The notes below the pieces were generated by a model. The model saw nothing but the letters and a program-made list of their open reading frames with translations. It did not search any database and was not told the DNA's origin. 64,000 nucleotides of DNA from Bradyrhizobium canariense (GTDB taxonomy: Bacteria; Pseudomonadota; Alphaproteobacteria; Rhizobiales; Xanthobacteraceae): contig NZ_LT629750.1 of assembly GCF_900105125.1 (NCBI RefSeq), forward strand, positions 5,173,001 through 5,237,000, in the 5' to 3' direction. The translations under genes and the position numbers were made by a program. The first letter of the stretch is position 1. Each line of letters starts with the position of its first letter. Shown here piece after piece: positions 17,719 to 26,979 of the stretch.

Positions 17719-18573
17719 CTACAGGAGACTTATCATAAACCTGCCACCGACGATAAAGAGATAACAACCGAAGGCTATTTCCAGCGTGCGCTTCGACATG
17801 GCATGCGCGACCCGAACGCCGAGCCCCGCGGTCAACATGCTGGTCGGCATCACCAGCACCGCACCGATCAGCGACACATAGCCCAGCGCAAACGGCAATT
17901 GCAGCGCGGCGACATCAGGGTAATGCGCCGCGGCCGGCCAGCCGGCATAGACATAGCCGAGCGCGCCGGGAATCGAGATCAGTACCGCCAGCGCCGACGA
18001 GGTCGCGACCGCCTGATGGATTGGCCGGCCGTAAAACGTCATCAGCAGATTCGAGAACAGCCCGCCGCCGACGCCCATCAGGGTGGACAGAATCCCGATG
18101 AAAAGGCCATAGACCTTCATCAGCGGCCCGCGCGGCAGGTCGTCGCCGAACTTCCAGGTCTCGCGCGCCAGCAACAGACGTGCCGCCGCCGAATAGGCCA
18201 CCACCACGAACACGATCTTGAACAGCCGCTCCGGCGCATAGCGCGCGGTGATGCTGCCGGCGATCACGCCGATCAGCACCGGCAGCCACCATGATTTCAG
18301 GATTTCCATGTCGACCGCGCCGCGGGCGCGATGGGCGCGATAGGAGCGGATCGAGGTCGGAATGATGATGGCGAGCGAAGTTCCGATACACAGCGGCATC
18401 CGCACTTCGAGCGGGACCCCGGCGAGCCGGAAACATTCGTAAAATACCGGCACCAGGATCGCGCCACCGCCAATCCCGAATACCCCGGCGAGAAACCCCG
18501 ACAAGGCGCCCACCGCCACCAGCAGCAACGCCAATTCGAGAAGCTCGGAGGCCTCAAGCCCCGCGATCACCAT
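17719..18573 (-). CDS. Sulfite exporter TauE/SafE family membrane protein
   Basis: A protein of about 284 residues from the ATG at 18573; a GTG four codons upstream is also possible. Eight membrane segments, with the duplicated family motif visible in GFLAGVFGIGGGAILVPVFY near the start and IGILSTLMGVGGGLFSNLLMTFYGRPIHQAVATSSAL in the second half. Such proteins export anions such as sulfite or sulfoacetate. It precedes the substrate-binding gene on the same strand. Confidence 0.9.
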   Translation of the reverse strand: MVIAGLEASELLELALLLVAVGALSGFLAGVFGIGGGAILVPVFYECFRLAGVPLEVRMPLCIGTSLAIIIPTSIRSYRAHRARGAVDMEILKSWWLPVLIGVIAGSITARYAPERLFKIVFVVVAYSAAARLLLARETWKFGDDLPRGPLMKVYGLFIGILSTLMGVGGGLFSNLLMTFYGRPIHQAVATSSALAVLISIPGALGYVYAGWPAAAHYPDVAALQLPFALGYVSLIGAVLVMPTSMLTAGLGVRVAHAMSKRTLEIAFGCYLFIVGGRFMISLL

Positions 18574-18814
18574 CCCTGCCCCCACTCCGCGCCGTGAGCC
18601 GCGCGTTCGTGAATCGTGCTTCAGGTATACCAGCCATCAGCAGCCGTAATGGTTGTCAATGCCTGCTATTGCAGGGCTCATCCGTAGGTGTGAACCGTGG
18701 TTCGCAATTGATGATTTTCGCCGTTGCACTCATTGTTTCGAGTTCGTAAATAGAATTCATCTACTGCGATCCCCGAAGGGCCTTGCGCGGGCCCGCCAAC
18801 TATAAAAGCCGCCG

Positions 18815-19213
18815 ATGACCGCCAGGATCGAACGTCCGCTTTCACCGCATCTGCAGACCTATCGCTGGACGCTGACGATGGCGCTGTCCATCGTCCACCG
18901 GGCCACCGGCATCGCGCTGTATTTTGGTACCCTTTTGCTGGCGTGGTGGCTGATCGCTGCCGCGACCGGTCCGACCGCTTACGCCAATGTGCAGGCCTTT
19001 ACCGGCAGCTTCATCGGGCGGCTGATCGTATTCGGCTATACTTGGGCGCTGATGCATCACCTCCTCAGCGGCGTCAGGCATCTCGTCTGGGACCTCGGCT
19101 ATGGCTTCAAGGCCAATGAGCGGGAAGCGCTGACCTGGGGCGCGCTGATCGGCGGGGTTTCGCTTACCGTGCTGTTGTGGATCGTCGCCTACGTGATCGG
19201 AGGCGGCCGATGA
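18815..19213 (+). CDS. sdhC: Succinate dehydrogenase cytochrome b556 subunit
   Basis: A 132-residue protein with three membrane helices. RPLSPHLQTYRWTLTMALSIVHRATGIAL and LMHHLLSGVRHLVWDLG are the two SdhC signatures; the second carries the histidine that ligates heme b. It forms the membrane anchor and quinone site of complex II with SdhD. It overlaps sdhD by the ATGA at 19210-19213, so translation is coupled. About 240 bp of leader precedes it, and the operon promoter should lie there. Confidence 0.97.
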   Translation: MTARIERPLSPHLQTYRWTLTMALSIVHRATGIALYFGTLLLAWWLIAAATGPTAYANVQAFTGSFIGRLIVFGYTWALMHHLLSGVRHLVWDLGYGFKANEREALTWGALIGGVSLTVLLWIVAYVIGGGR

Positions 19214-19617
19214 GCACGCCAGACTCTCCCGGCACAAAATCGATGCGCACGCCGCTTTCGCGCGTTCGCTATCTCGGCGCCTCGCATTCCGGCACCTCCG
19301 ATTTCTGGCGCCAGCGCCTCACGGCGGTCGCGATGGTGCTTCTGATCGTGCCCGTCATCGTGGTGGTGATGATGCTGCTCGGCCGCAACCAGGCCGGCGC
19401 GGCGCAAATTCTCGGCTCGGCGCCGATAGCCATCATCATGCTGCTGTTCATCATCGCCAGCGCCTGGCACATGAAAATCGGCATGCAGGTCGTGATCGAG
19501 GACTACGTGCACAACGAAGCGCTGAAGCTCGCCGTCGTCATGGCCAACAATTTCTTCTGCATCGCGGTGGCGCTGGCCTCGATCTACGCGATCCTCAAAC
19601 TGTCATCTGGAGTGTAG
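19210..19617 (+). CDS. sdhD: Succinate dehydrogenase hydrophobic membrane anchor
   Basis: A 135-residue protein from the ATG at 19210, overlapping the sdhC stop codon. Three helices. SGTSDFWRQRLTAVAM and AWHMKIGMQVVIEDYVHNE are family signatures of alphaproteobacterial SdhD; the His in AWHMKIG lies in the helix that faces heme and quinone. It is followed three bases later by sdhA. Confidence 0.96.
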   Translation: MSTPDSPGTKSMRTPLSRVRYLGASHSGTSDFWRQRLTAVAMVLLIVPVIVVVMMLLGRNQAGAAQILGSAPIAIIMLLFIIASAWHMKIGMQVVIEDYVHNEALKLAVVMANNFFCIAVALASIYAILKLSSGV

Positions 19618-19620
19618 CCC

Positions 19621-21465
19621 ATGGCCGCCGAGGGCAACGGGAAAGCCGCAAATGGCGGTGGCGGCCCCGCCACCAATGGAAAATCCTATCCGATCGAAGA
19701 TCACACCTATGACGTCGTGGTGGTCGGCGCCGGCGGCGCCGGCTTGCGCGCCGTGGTCGGCTGCAGCGAGGCCGGCTTACGCACCGCCTGCATCACCAAG
19801 GTGTTTCCGACTCGCTCACACACGGTCGCGGCCCAGGGCGGCATCTCGGCTTCGCTCGGCAACATGCATCCGGACGACTGGCGTTGGCATATGTACGACA
19901 CCGTCAAGGGGTCGGACTGGCTCGGCGATCAGGACGCCATCGAATACATGGTGCGTAACGCGCCCGACGCCGTCTATGAGCTGGAACATTGGGGCGTGCC
20001 GTTCTCGCGCACCGAGGACGGCAAGATCTATCAGCGGCCGTTCGGCGGCATGACGCTGGACTATGGCAAAGGCCAGGCGCAGCGCACCTGCGCTGCGGCC
20101 GACCGCACCGGCCACGCCATGCTGCACACGATGTACGGCCAGGCGCTGCGCCATCAGGCGGAATTCTACATCGAGTTTTTCGCCATCGACCTGATCATGG
20201 ATGACCAGGGCGTTTGCCGTGGCGTGATCGCGCTCAAGCTCGATGACGGCACGCTGCATCGCTTCCGCGCCCAGACCACGATCCTCGCCACCGGCGGCTA
20301 TGGCCGCGCCTACGCCTCCTGCACCTCGGCGCATACCTGCACCGGTGACGGCGGCGCCATGGCGTTGCGCGCCGGACTGCCGTTGCAGGACATGGAATTC
20401 GTCCAGTTCCACCCGACCGGCATCTACGGTTCGGGCTGCCTTGTCACCGAGGGCGCGCGCGGCGAAGGCGGCTATCTCGTCAATTCGGAAGGCGAGCGCT
20501 TCATGGAGCGCTATGCCCCCTCCGCCAAGGATCTCGCCTCGCGCGATGTGGTGTCTCGCGCGATGACGATCGAAATCCGTGAAGGCCGCGGCGTCGGCAA
20601 GAAGAAGGATCACATCTTCCTGCACCTCGACCATCTTGATCCCAAGGTGCTGCAGGAACGGCTGCCGGGCATTTCCGAATCGGCGAAGATCTTCGCCAAT
20701 GTCGACGTCACCCGTGAGCCGATCCCGATCCTGCCGACGGTCCACTACAATATGGGCGGCATTCCCACCAATTTTCACGGCGAAGTACTGACCAAGCTCA
20801 ACGGCGACGACAACGCCACCGTGCCGGGGCTGATGGCGCTGGGCGAAGCCGCCTGCGTCTCGGTGCATGGCGCCAACCGTCTCGGCTCCAACTCGCTGAT
20901 CGATCTCGTGGTGTTCGGCCGCGCCGCGGCGCTGCGCTGTGCCGAGAAGCTGATGGCGAACGGCAAGCAGCCGGAGTTGCCGGCAGGTTCCGCCGACAAG
21001 GCGCTCGGACGGCTCGACCATTACCGCTATGCGTCGGGCGGCACGCCGACCGCGAAGCTGCGCGACAGCATGCAGCATGTGATGCAGAACAATTGCGCGG
21101 TGTTCCGCACCGGCGAGATCCTGCATGAAGGGCAAAACCTGATTCATAAGGTGTATGGCGGCATCGGCGACATCTCGGTGACCGACCGTTCGCTGACCTG
21201 GAATTCGGATCTGGTGGAAACCCTGGAGTTCGACAATCTGATCGTGCAGGCGGTCGTGACGATGGACTCGGCGGCGAACCGCACCGAAAGCCGCGGGGCG
21301 CACGCGCGCGAGGATTTTCCCGACCGCGACGACAAGAACTGGATGAAGCACACGCTGGCGTGGATCGACGATAGCGGCAAGACCACTGTCGATTATCGAC
21401 CGGTGCACGACTACACCATGACCAATGACGTTCAATACATCCCGCCGAAGGCGCGGGTGTATTGA
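19621..21465 (+). CDS. sdhA: Succinate dehydrogenase flavoprotein subunit
   Basis: A 614-residue protein, normal length apart from a Gly/Ala-rich 22-residue leader ([12 protein letters not shown]) that I do not regard as a signal. It oxidises succinate to fumarate with covalent [16 protein letters not shown] is the nucleotide motif, the FAD-linked His lies in [13 protein letters not shown], and [20 protein letters not shown] and [21 protein letters not shown] are conserved. GGAG lies eight bases before the ATG. Third gene of sdhCDAB. Confidence 0.98.
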   Translation: MAAEGNGKAANGGGGPATNGKSYPIEDHTYDVVVVGAGGAGLRAVVGCSEAGLRTACITKVFPTRSHTVAAQGGISASLGNMHPDDWRWHMYDTVKGSDWLGDQDAIEYMVRNAPDAVYELEHWGVPFSRTEDGKIYQRPFGGMTLDYGKGQAQRTCAAADRTGHAMLHTMYGQALRHQAEFYIEFFAIDLIMDDQGVCRGVIALKLDDGTLHRFRAQTTILATGGYGRAYASCTSAHTCTGDGGAMALRAGLPLQDMEFVQFHPTGIYGSGCLVTEGARGEGGYLVNSEGERFMERYAPSAKDLASRDVVSRAMTIEIREGRGVGKKKDHIFLHLDHLDPKVLQERLPGISESAKIFANVDVTREPIPILPTVHYNMGGIPTNFHGEVLTKLNGDDNATVPGLMALGEAACVSVHGANRLGSNSLIDLVVFGRAAALRCAEKLMANGKQPELPAGSADKALGRLDHYRYASGGTPTAKLRDSMQHVMQNNCAVFRTGEILHEGQNLIHKVYGGIGDISVTDRSLTWNSDLVETLEFDNLIVQAVVTMDSAANRTESRGAHAREDFPDRDDKNWMKHTLAWIDDSGKTTVDYRPVHDYTMTNDVQYIPPKARVY

Positions 21466-21489
21466 TAACGACTGCGAAGGCTTGAAAGC

Positions 21490-22272
21490 ATGGTTGAATT
21501 TGCACTGCCGAAAAATTCGAAGATCACGGGCGGCAAGAGCTGGCCGAAGCCGGCGGCCGCGACCGAAACGCGCGAATTCAACGTCTATCGCTGGAATCCG
21601 GACGACGGCAAAAATCCAAGCGTCGATACTTATTACATCGACATCAACGATTGTGGCCCGATGGTTCTCGATGGCCTGATCTGGATCAAGAACCATATCG
21701 ATCCGACGCTGACCTTCCGCCGTTCCTGCCGTGAAGGCGTCTGCGGTTCCTGCGCCATGAACATCGACGGCCAGAACACGCTGGCCTGCACCAAGTCGAT
21801 GCACGACGTGAAGGACGGCGCGGTGAAGATCAATCCGCTGCCGCACCAGCCGGTGGTCAAGGACCTCGTGCCCGACCTGACCAATTTCTATGCGCAATAC
21901 GCCTCGATCGAGCCGTGGCTGAAGACCACCACGCCGACGCCGCAGAAGGAATGGAAGCAGAGCCACGAGGATCGCGAAAAGCTCGACGGGCTTTACGAGT
22001 GCATTCTCTGCGCCTGCTGCTCGACCTCCTGCCCGAGCTATTGGTGGAACAGCGAACGTTTCCTCGGCCCCGCCGCGCTGCTGCAGGCCACGCGCTGGGT
22101 CAAGGACAGCCGCGATGAGGCTACCGGCGAGCGGCTCGACAATCTCGAGGATCCGTTCCGGCTGTATCGCTGCCACACCATCATGAACTGCGCCAAGGCT
22201 TGCCCGAAGGGTTTGAATCCCTCCGAGGCCATTGCCGAGCTCAAGCTGAAGATGGTCGAGCGCCAGATCTAG
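21490..22272 (+). CDS. sdhB: Succinate dehydrogenase iron-sulfur subunit
   Basis: A 260-residue protein that carries electrons from FAD to quinone. Cluster ligands are visible: [2Fe-2S] in [21 protein letters not shown], then [16 protein letters not shown] and [17 protein letters not shown] for the [4Fe-4S] and [3Fe-4S] clusters. The gene starts 24 bp after sdhA. A 9-bp hairpin (gcgtcgcca/tggcgacgc) follows about 30 bp after the stop, without a T-run. Confidence 0.98.
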   Translation: MVEFALPKNSKITGGKSWPKPAAATETREFNVYRWNPDDGKNPSVDTYYIDINDCGPMVLDGLIWIKNHIDPTLTFRRSCREGVCGSCAMNIDGQNTLACTKSMHDVKDGAVKINPLPHQPVVKDLVPDLTNFYAQYASIEPWLKTTTPTPQKEWKQSHEDREKLDGLYECILCACCSTSCPSYWWNSERFLGPAALLQATRWVKDSRDEATGERLDNLEDPFRLYRCHTIMNCAKACPKGLNPSEAIAELKLKMVERQI

Positions 22273-22470
22273 CGCAAAACTCCGGCTTTATCCGCCGCCC
22301 GCGTCGCCATGTTGGCGACGCCCCGAAAGAGCGGCCTTTTCCTCAAGCTTTAACGATTGGCACAGGCGCGCCCGCGTTGGCGAAGGGTAGCGCGCAGCGG
22401 TTCCATCGCATCGTCGCGCTTTGTGGCCTGCGATAGATTGGGTAAGCTCTGCTGCAGAGTCGGAGCGGCT

Positions 22471-24606
22471 GTGCAGACCGAGCAACGCAATTCGCTGAGA
22501 CTGCTGCAATGGATGATGGCGGCTTCGCTGGCCCTCCCGATTGCCCTGTTCGTCTTCGCCTCGGCGGTTTCCTACGTTTCCACGCAAAAAATCGCCGACC
22601 GCGAAATCGAGCGCGCCCTCGACGTCGCCCAGGAACACGCGCTGAAGGTGTTCGAGACCATCGATCGCAGCCTGTCCGAAATCAACGAGATGATTCGCGG
22701 CGTCCCGGACACCGCCATCAAATCCCGCGAGGAGGCATTCCACGCGCGGCTGAAGCAGCTTGCCGATTCATTGCCGCAAATGAAGTCCGCATGGATTTTC
22801 GACGCGCATGGCGGCGCGCTGGTCAACAGCCTGGCATTTCCTGCTCCCGACATCGATTTTTCAGATCGGGATTATTTCAGGGTTCACGTCGCCCGCGACG
22901 CCGGAATCTTCATCGGCCGGGCCCTGACGCCACGCGCGCCCTATCAGGGCGCATCATTTTTCAGCGTCAGCCGCCGCCGACAAACCGAGGACGGCAGCTT
23001 CGCCGGCGTGATCCAGGCTTCCGTGCTCCCGGAATATTTCGAAAATTTCTACGCCAGGATCGGCCGCGACGAAGGCAGCTTCTTCGCACTCGGTTTGACC
23101 GACGGAACGGTGCTGGCCCGCTTTCCCGTGCTCGACAACAGCGTCAACATCGATCGCGACGGCCCCATCAGGCACAAGATCGCCGAGAACCCGATGTCGG
23201 GCCTCGTTACCGTGACCTCCGCGGCCGACGGCATCGAACGCCGCCTTGGTTATCAGAAGCTTGCCGAATATCCGATTTATGTCAGCGCGGGTCTGGCGAC
23301 ATCCGCCATTCGCGCGCGCTGGCTGGCCACCATGAGCCAGCATCTGATTTTCGGTGTGCCGGCCACGGCGCTGTTGTTTCTGCTTCTGCTCCTTGCCTTG
23401 CGGCGAACGCGCCACCTTCATGCCGAGGCTTCCAAACGGCTCGAGGCCGAGGAAGCGCTCAAGCACGGCCAGCGGCTCGAAGCGCTGGGCCAGTTGACCG
23501 GTGGCGTCGCGCACGATTTCAACAATCTGCTGACGGTGATCGGCGCGTCCGCCGATCTGTTGCGACGGCCCGGCCTGCCGGAGGAGCGGCGGCTGCGCTA
23601 TGCCGATGCGATCTCGGATACCGTTGCGCGCGCAGCCAAGCTCACGGCCCAGCTTCTGGCTTTCGCCCGGCGGCAGAACCTCAAGCCGGAAGTGTTCGAC
23701 GTCGGCCAATGCGTGAAGGCACTGACCGAAATCGTCGGAACCCTGGCAGGCTCGCCGATCGAGATCGTCACTGATGTTCCGGATGAGCCCTGCTTCATCG
23801 ACGCCGACGCAGGCCAATTCGAGACCGCGCTGATCAATATGGCGGTCAATGCGCGCGACGCCATGAGCGGCAAGGGACGGCTCAGCATCAAGGTCGGCAC
23901 GGTAACGAACCTGCCCGGCTCTTCCGCCAACGCGGACGGTGCACACGGTTATGTCGCCGTGTCCGTCGAGGATACCGGGATCGGGATTCCGCAGGAGCAG
24001 TTCGGACGCATCTTCGAGCCGTTCTTCACCACCAAGGAAGTCGGCCAGGGCACGGGGCTGGGCCTGTCGCAGGTGTTCGGATTCGCCAAGCAGTCCGGCG
24101 GCGAGGTGATGGTGGCGAGCCAAGTGGGCAAGGGAAGCACCTTCACCCTGTATTTGCCGCGCGTCTCCGGCGACGACCGCGCGCAGCAAGTTCCGGTCGA
24201 GGACGTGCCGCAAGCCGATGGCCACGGCATGTCGGTTCTCGTGGTTGAAGACAATGCCGAGGTCGGAGCGTTCGCGACCCACGCACTGACCGAACTCGGC
24301 TACGTTATCACGCTGGTCGGCAACGCCACGCAGGCGCTGGCGGAACTGACCGGGCACGCCGACCGGTTCGACGTGGTCTTCACCGACGTGGTGATGCCCG
24401 GCATGACCGGTATCGATCTCGCCGGGGAAATCCGCCGCCACTTCGACCTGCCCGTGGTGCTGACGAGTGGCTACAGCCATGTGCTGTCGCAGAATGGCAG
24501 CTACGGCTTCGAGCTTCTGCAAAAGCCATATTCGATCGAGCAGCTCACGCGCGTGCTCCATAAGGTAGCCCGGTGGAGGGTTTTGAAGCGCGGGGCCGCA
24601 GAGTAA
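22471..24606 (+). CDS. Hybrid sensor histidine kinase (extracytoplasmic sensor, HisKA, HATPase, receiver)
   Basis: A 711-residue protein from a GTG at 22471 (GGAGCGGCT upstream); the frame is open back to 22357. Layout: TM about 13-36, a periplasmic sensor of about 250 residues resembling a dCache domain (SAWIFDAHGGALVNS, RDYFRVHV), TM about 288-311, HisKA with phospho-accepting H348 in GGVAHDFNNLL, an ATPase with N box (NARDAM) and GLGLSQVFGFAKQSGG, and a receiver with D639 in FTDVVMPGM. Phosphotransfer to its own receiver is expected. No separate output regulator is adjacent, so the target is unknown. It stands alone after sdhB. Confidence 0.93.
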   Translation: MQTEQRNSLRLLQWMMAASLALPIALFVFASAVSYVSTQKIADREIERALDVAQEHALKVFETIDRSLSEINEMIRGVPDTAIKSREEAFHARLKQLADSLPQMKSAWIFDAHGGALVNSLAFPAPDIDFSDRDYFRVHVARDAGIFIGRALTPRAPYQGASFFSVSRRRQTEDGSFAGVIQASVLPEYFENFYARIGRDEGSFFALGLTDGTVLARFPVLDNSVNIDRDGPIRHKIAENPMSGLVTVTSAADGIERRLGYQKLAEYPIYVSAGLATSAIRARWLATMSQHLIFGVPATALLFLLLLLALRRTRHLHAEASKRLEAEEALKHGQRLEALGQLTGGVAHDFNNLLTVIGASADLLRRPGLPEERRLRYADAISDTVARAAKLTAQLLAFARRQNLKPEVFDVGQCVKALTEIVGTLAGSPIEIVTDVPDEPCFIDADAGQFETALINMAVNARDAMSGKGRLSIKVGTVTNLPGSSANADGAHGYVAVSVEDTGIGIPQEQFGRIFEPFFTTKEVGQGTGLGLSQVFGFAKQSGGEVMVASQVGKGSTFTLYLPRVSGDDRAQQVPVEDVPQADGHGMSVLVVEDNAEVGAFATHALTELGYVITLVGNATQALAELTGHADRFDVVFTDVVMPGMTGIDLAGEIRRHFDLPVVLTSGYSHVLSQNGSYGFELLQKPYSIEQLTRVLHKVARWRVLKRGAAE

Positions 24607-24663
24607 TCAAGATTTGCCGGCCGGACGCAGCGGCGTTGGAGTCATCAGCAAAACCGGCTATGC

Positions 24664-25557
24664 ATGCGGAGTTTCCGCAAGCTCCAAGAGGGTCTCTTGA
24701 CGACGTCGACGCTACCGCCGGGCAACACCACGACCGCGGCCAACGATCTCGCTGCGCCGCCATTTGGCGCATTCGCGCCCAACGCTGCGCAGCAGGCGGT
24801 CATCTCGCTCGCGCAACGCTCGCGGCTGAAGCGCGGCGCGTTCCGTCCGATGCTGTCGCGGCTGGTCAATCTGTTGCGCGCCGGTCCCGTCGACGTCCAA
24901 TACCAGGGCGCGTCGTTTCGATTCTACCATCAGGCCAGCGCCACCGAGCGCGGCGCCCTGTTCAATCCCGACTACAATCTCGAAGAACTGGATTTTCTGC
25001 GAAAGCATACGCCCGCCGGCGGCGTGTTCGTCGATGTCGGCGCCAATGTCGGCACCTATGCGATGGCGCTGGCGCGTCACGTCGGCCGAAACGGAAAAAT
25101 AATCGCGATCGAGCCGCATCCCATCACCCACGCGCGGCTGGCGTTCAACCGTGCGGCATCCGACTTCGCGCACGTTGTCCTGGTCGCGGCCGCCGCGGGT
25201 CCCTCCGATGGCGAGCTGATGATTGAAACCGACGGCGACAATCTCGGCGCCAGCCACATCGTCAGCGGCGAGCGCACCGGCAATGCCATCAAGGTGCCGT
25301 CATTGCGGCTGCAGCGCATCCTCGGCGACGCCGACGTCACCCACCTCGATGCACTGAAGATCGATGTCGAGGGCTATGAGGACCGCGTTCTGACCGGCTT
25401 CTTCAAGGAAGCGCCGCCATCGCTGTGGCCGAATGCGGTGGTGATTGAACATCTGTCGCAGAACGAATGGCTCGACGACTGCATTGCGGACATGCGCGCG
25501 CGCGGTTACGCCGAGACCGGCAGGACGCGGAGCAACACGCTGCTGGTGAAACAATAG
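24664..25557 (+). CDS. FkbM-family methyltransferase
   Basis: A protein of about 297 residues. The ATG at 24664 lacks a good ribosome-binding site; a TTG at 24697 has AGAGGG four bases upstream and is the alternative (286 residues). VFVDVGANVGTYAMALARHVG is the SAM-binding motif I, followed by IAIEPHPITHARL and LKIDVEGYEDRVLTGF, all typical of the FkbM fold. Such enzymes O-methylate sugars or other hydroxyls. There is no signal peptide. It is 57 bp downstream of the histidine kinase gene and may be in the same transcript. Confidence 0.9.
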   Translation: MRSFRKLQEGLLTTSTLPPGNTTTAANDLAAPPFGAFAPNAAQQAVISLAQRSRLKRGAFRPMLSRLVNLLRAGPVDVQYQGASFRFYHQASATERGALFNPDYNLEELDFLRKHTPAGGVFVDVGANVGTYAMALARHVGRNGKIIAIEPHPITHARLAFNRAASDFAHVVLVAAAAGPSDGELMIETDGDNLGASHIVSGERTGNAIKVPSLRLQRILGDADVTHLDALKIDVEGYEDRVLTGFFKEAPPSLWPNAVVIEHLSQNEWLDDCIADMRARGYAETGRTRSNTLLVKQ

Positions 25558-25582
25558 GTTACGACCAAGACGGGAGACTTTG

Positions 25583-25969
25583 ATGATCGACCATGTCGGT
25601 TTTCCGGTTTCTGATTACGAACGTGCCAAGGCCTTTTATACCAAGGCGCTGGCGCCGCTCGGCTACAGCCTCATCATGGAAGTGACGCAGGAACAAAGCG
25701 GTCACGATCCCGCGGCCGGTTTCGGCGCCAATGGCAAACCGGATTTCTGGATCGGCGGCGAAGGCGGATTGAACAAGCCGCTGCATGTCGCGATCCTCGC
25801 CAGGGATCACGCCACGGTTGACGCGTTCTACAAGGCCGCGCTGGCGGCAGGCGGACGCGATAATGGCGCGCCCGGCATTCGCGCCCATTATCATCCCAAC
25901 TATTACGGCGCCTTCGTGCTCGATCCCGACGGCCACAACATTGAGGCGGTGTGCCACATTCCGGAATAA
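25583..25969 (+). CDS. VOC-family (glyoxalase-like) protein
   Basis: A 128-residue protein from the ATG at 25583 (CGGGAG upstream). MIDHVGFPVSDYERAKAFYTKALAPLGY and AFVLDPDGHNIEAVCH are the typical ends of the vicinal oxygen chelate fold; the His and Glu in these segments (H4, and the Glu in GHNIEAV) usually bind a divalent metal. Reaction not known. Confidence 0.9.
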   Translation: MIDHVGFPVSDYERAKAFYTKALAPLGYSLIMEVTQEQSGHDPAAGFGANGKPDFWIGGEGGLNKPLHVAILARDHATVDAFYKAALAAGGRDNGAPGIRAHYHPNYYGAFVLDPDGHNIEAVCHIPE

Positions 25970-25992
25970 CCGGTTCCATCCAGTCACAACGA

Positions 25993-26017
25993 GGAACATC
26001 GCCGCAGCCGCTCCGTT
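25993..26017 (+). promoter_or_regulatory. EcfG-type (general stress response) promoter
   Basis: GGAAC at 25993-25997 and CGTT at 26014-26017 are separated by exactly 16 bp, matching the alphaproteobacterial sigma EcfG consensus GGAAC-N16/17-CGTT. The ATG of the stress protein follows 28 bp after the -10 box, with a GGAG ribosome-binding site between them. Fit to the function of the gene it drives makes it credible. Confidence 0.75.
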
Positions 26018-26044
26018 ATCGCTTGGATCATAACGGAGCGAAAC

Positions 26045-26530
26045 ATGGCCAATGACAACGCGCGCGATGTAGATCGTGCCTGGGAACTGATGAAGAAGAT
26101 TGGCTTTGCGATGCTAGTGACCCATGACGGGGACAAGCTTCGCGCCCGACCGATGAGCGCTTATCTGGAGCGCGACACCAACGCGATCTATTTCCTGACC
26201 GATGCGCGGCGTCACAAGGACGAAGAGATCGCGCGCAATCCCGGCATCAATCTTTCCTTCGCCAATGCCAGCGATCAGAAATATGTTTCCGTCACTGGCA
26301 CCGCCGTCGTCTCCAACGATCGCGGCAAGATCAAGCAGCTGTTTTCGACGCCGGCAAAGGCATGGTGGAACAGCGCCGACGATCCGAACATCCGCGTTTT
26401 GAAGATCACGCCTGACGATGCCGAATTCTGGGACGCGCCCGGCGCGGTCATCAGCTATGTGAAAATGGCGGCTGCCGCCGTGACCGGTTCACGTCCCGAT
26501 CTGGGTGACAATCGTAAAGTGGCGCTGTAG
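26045..26530 (+). CDS. Pyridoxamine 5'-phosphate oxidase family general stress protein
   Basis: A 161-residue protein with a flavin-binding split barrel. IGFAMLVTHDGDKLRARPMSAY, AIYFLTDARRHKDEEIARNPGINLSFAN, YVSVTGTAVVSNDR and FSTPAKAWW are the typical run for this family (GsiB/YzzA-like 'general stress' flavoproteins); it probably binds FMN. The EcfG-type promoter upstream supports stress induction. The last residues (SRPDLGDNRKVAL) end with the stop codon directly abutting the next ORF. Confidence 0.93.
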   Translation: MANDNARDVDRAWELMKKIGFAMLVTHDGDKLRARPMSAYLERDTNAIYFLTDARRHKDEEIARNPGINLSFANASDQKYVSVTGTAVVSNDRGKIKQLFSTPAKAWWNSADDPNIRVLKITPDDAEFWDAPGAVISYVKMAAAAVTGSRPDLGDNRKVAL

Positions 26531-26767
26531 ATGCCGATCGAGCCTCCAGAAATACCGCCGGCTACTCCAGGTAATCCAGCGGAGCCGCCGCAAGAGGATC
26601 CTCCGGGCAATCCCAGCCCGGAGATACCGCCGCCGGTGCGCGAGCCCGGCGAATCACCACGGCCTGACGAACTGCCCGGCAAGATTCCCGATGAGTTGCC
26701 GGTGCGCGGACCACAAAGACCGACCACGCCCAACCCTGCGATCGATGGGTTGCAGGAAACAACATAA
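26531..26767 (+). CDS. Small proline-rich protein, directly after the stress protein
   Basis: A 78-residue ORF whose ATG is the base after the TAG of the stress gene. It is about one third proline and rich in Glu (PPEIPPATPGNPAEPP). It has no signal peptide and no membrane helix, so it would be a disordered cytoplasmic protein. I recall similar short Pro-rich hypothetical proteins in Bradyrhizobium. Composition bias alone could keep the frame open, but coupling to the stop codon favours translation. Function unknown. Confidence 0.55.
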   Translation: MPIEPPEIPPATPGNPAEPPQEDPPGNPSPEIPPPVREPGESPRPDELPGKIPDELPVRGPQRPTTPNPAIDGLQETT

Positions 26768-26979
26768 AAGCCCCGAACTAAGCCCATTGAGCTAAGTCTG
26801 CTCCTGAATGCGCAATGAACAAGCGCTTATTCAACCTGTAGCGCGCATGAAATAAAAGCGTTTTCGATTTAATGCTCGCCACAATCCGGCCTAATGGCTA
26901 GCTGTTGATCGATACGTCGAAGCATTCGGCTGTTGAAATCCTTTTGCTGCTTAGAACCTTTCCGGGGATCTGGATCATC

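Noticed and set aside
19816..22176. A 786-codon open frame on the minus strand opposite sdhA/sdhB
   Set aside because: Long antisense frames are expected opposite GC-rich genes. The protein is His/Arg/Val-rich with no family features, and sdhAB are certain.
22303..22323. Terminator after sdhB
   Set aside because: The 9-bp hairpin lacks a T-run, so I note it only in the sdhB entry and do not call a terminator.
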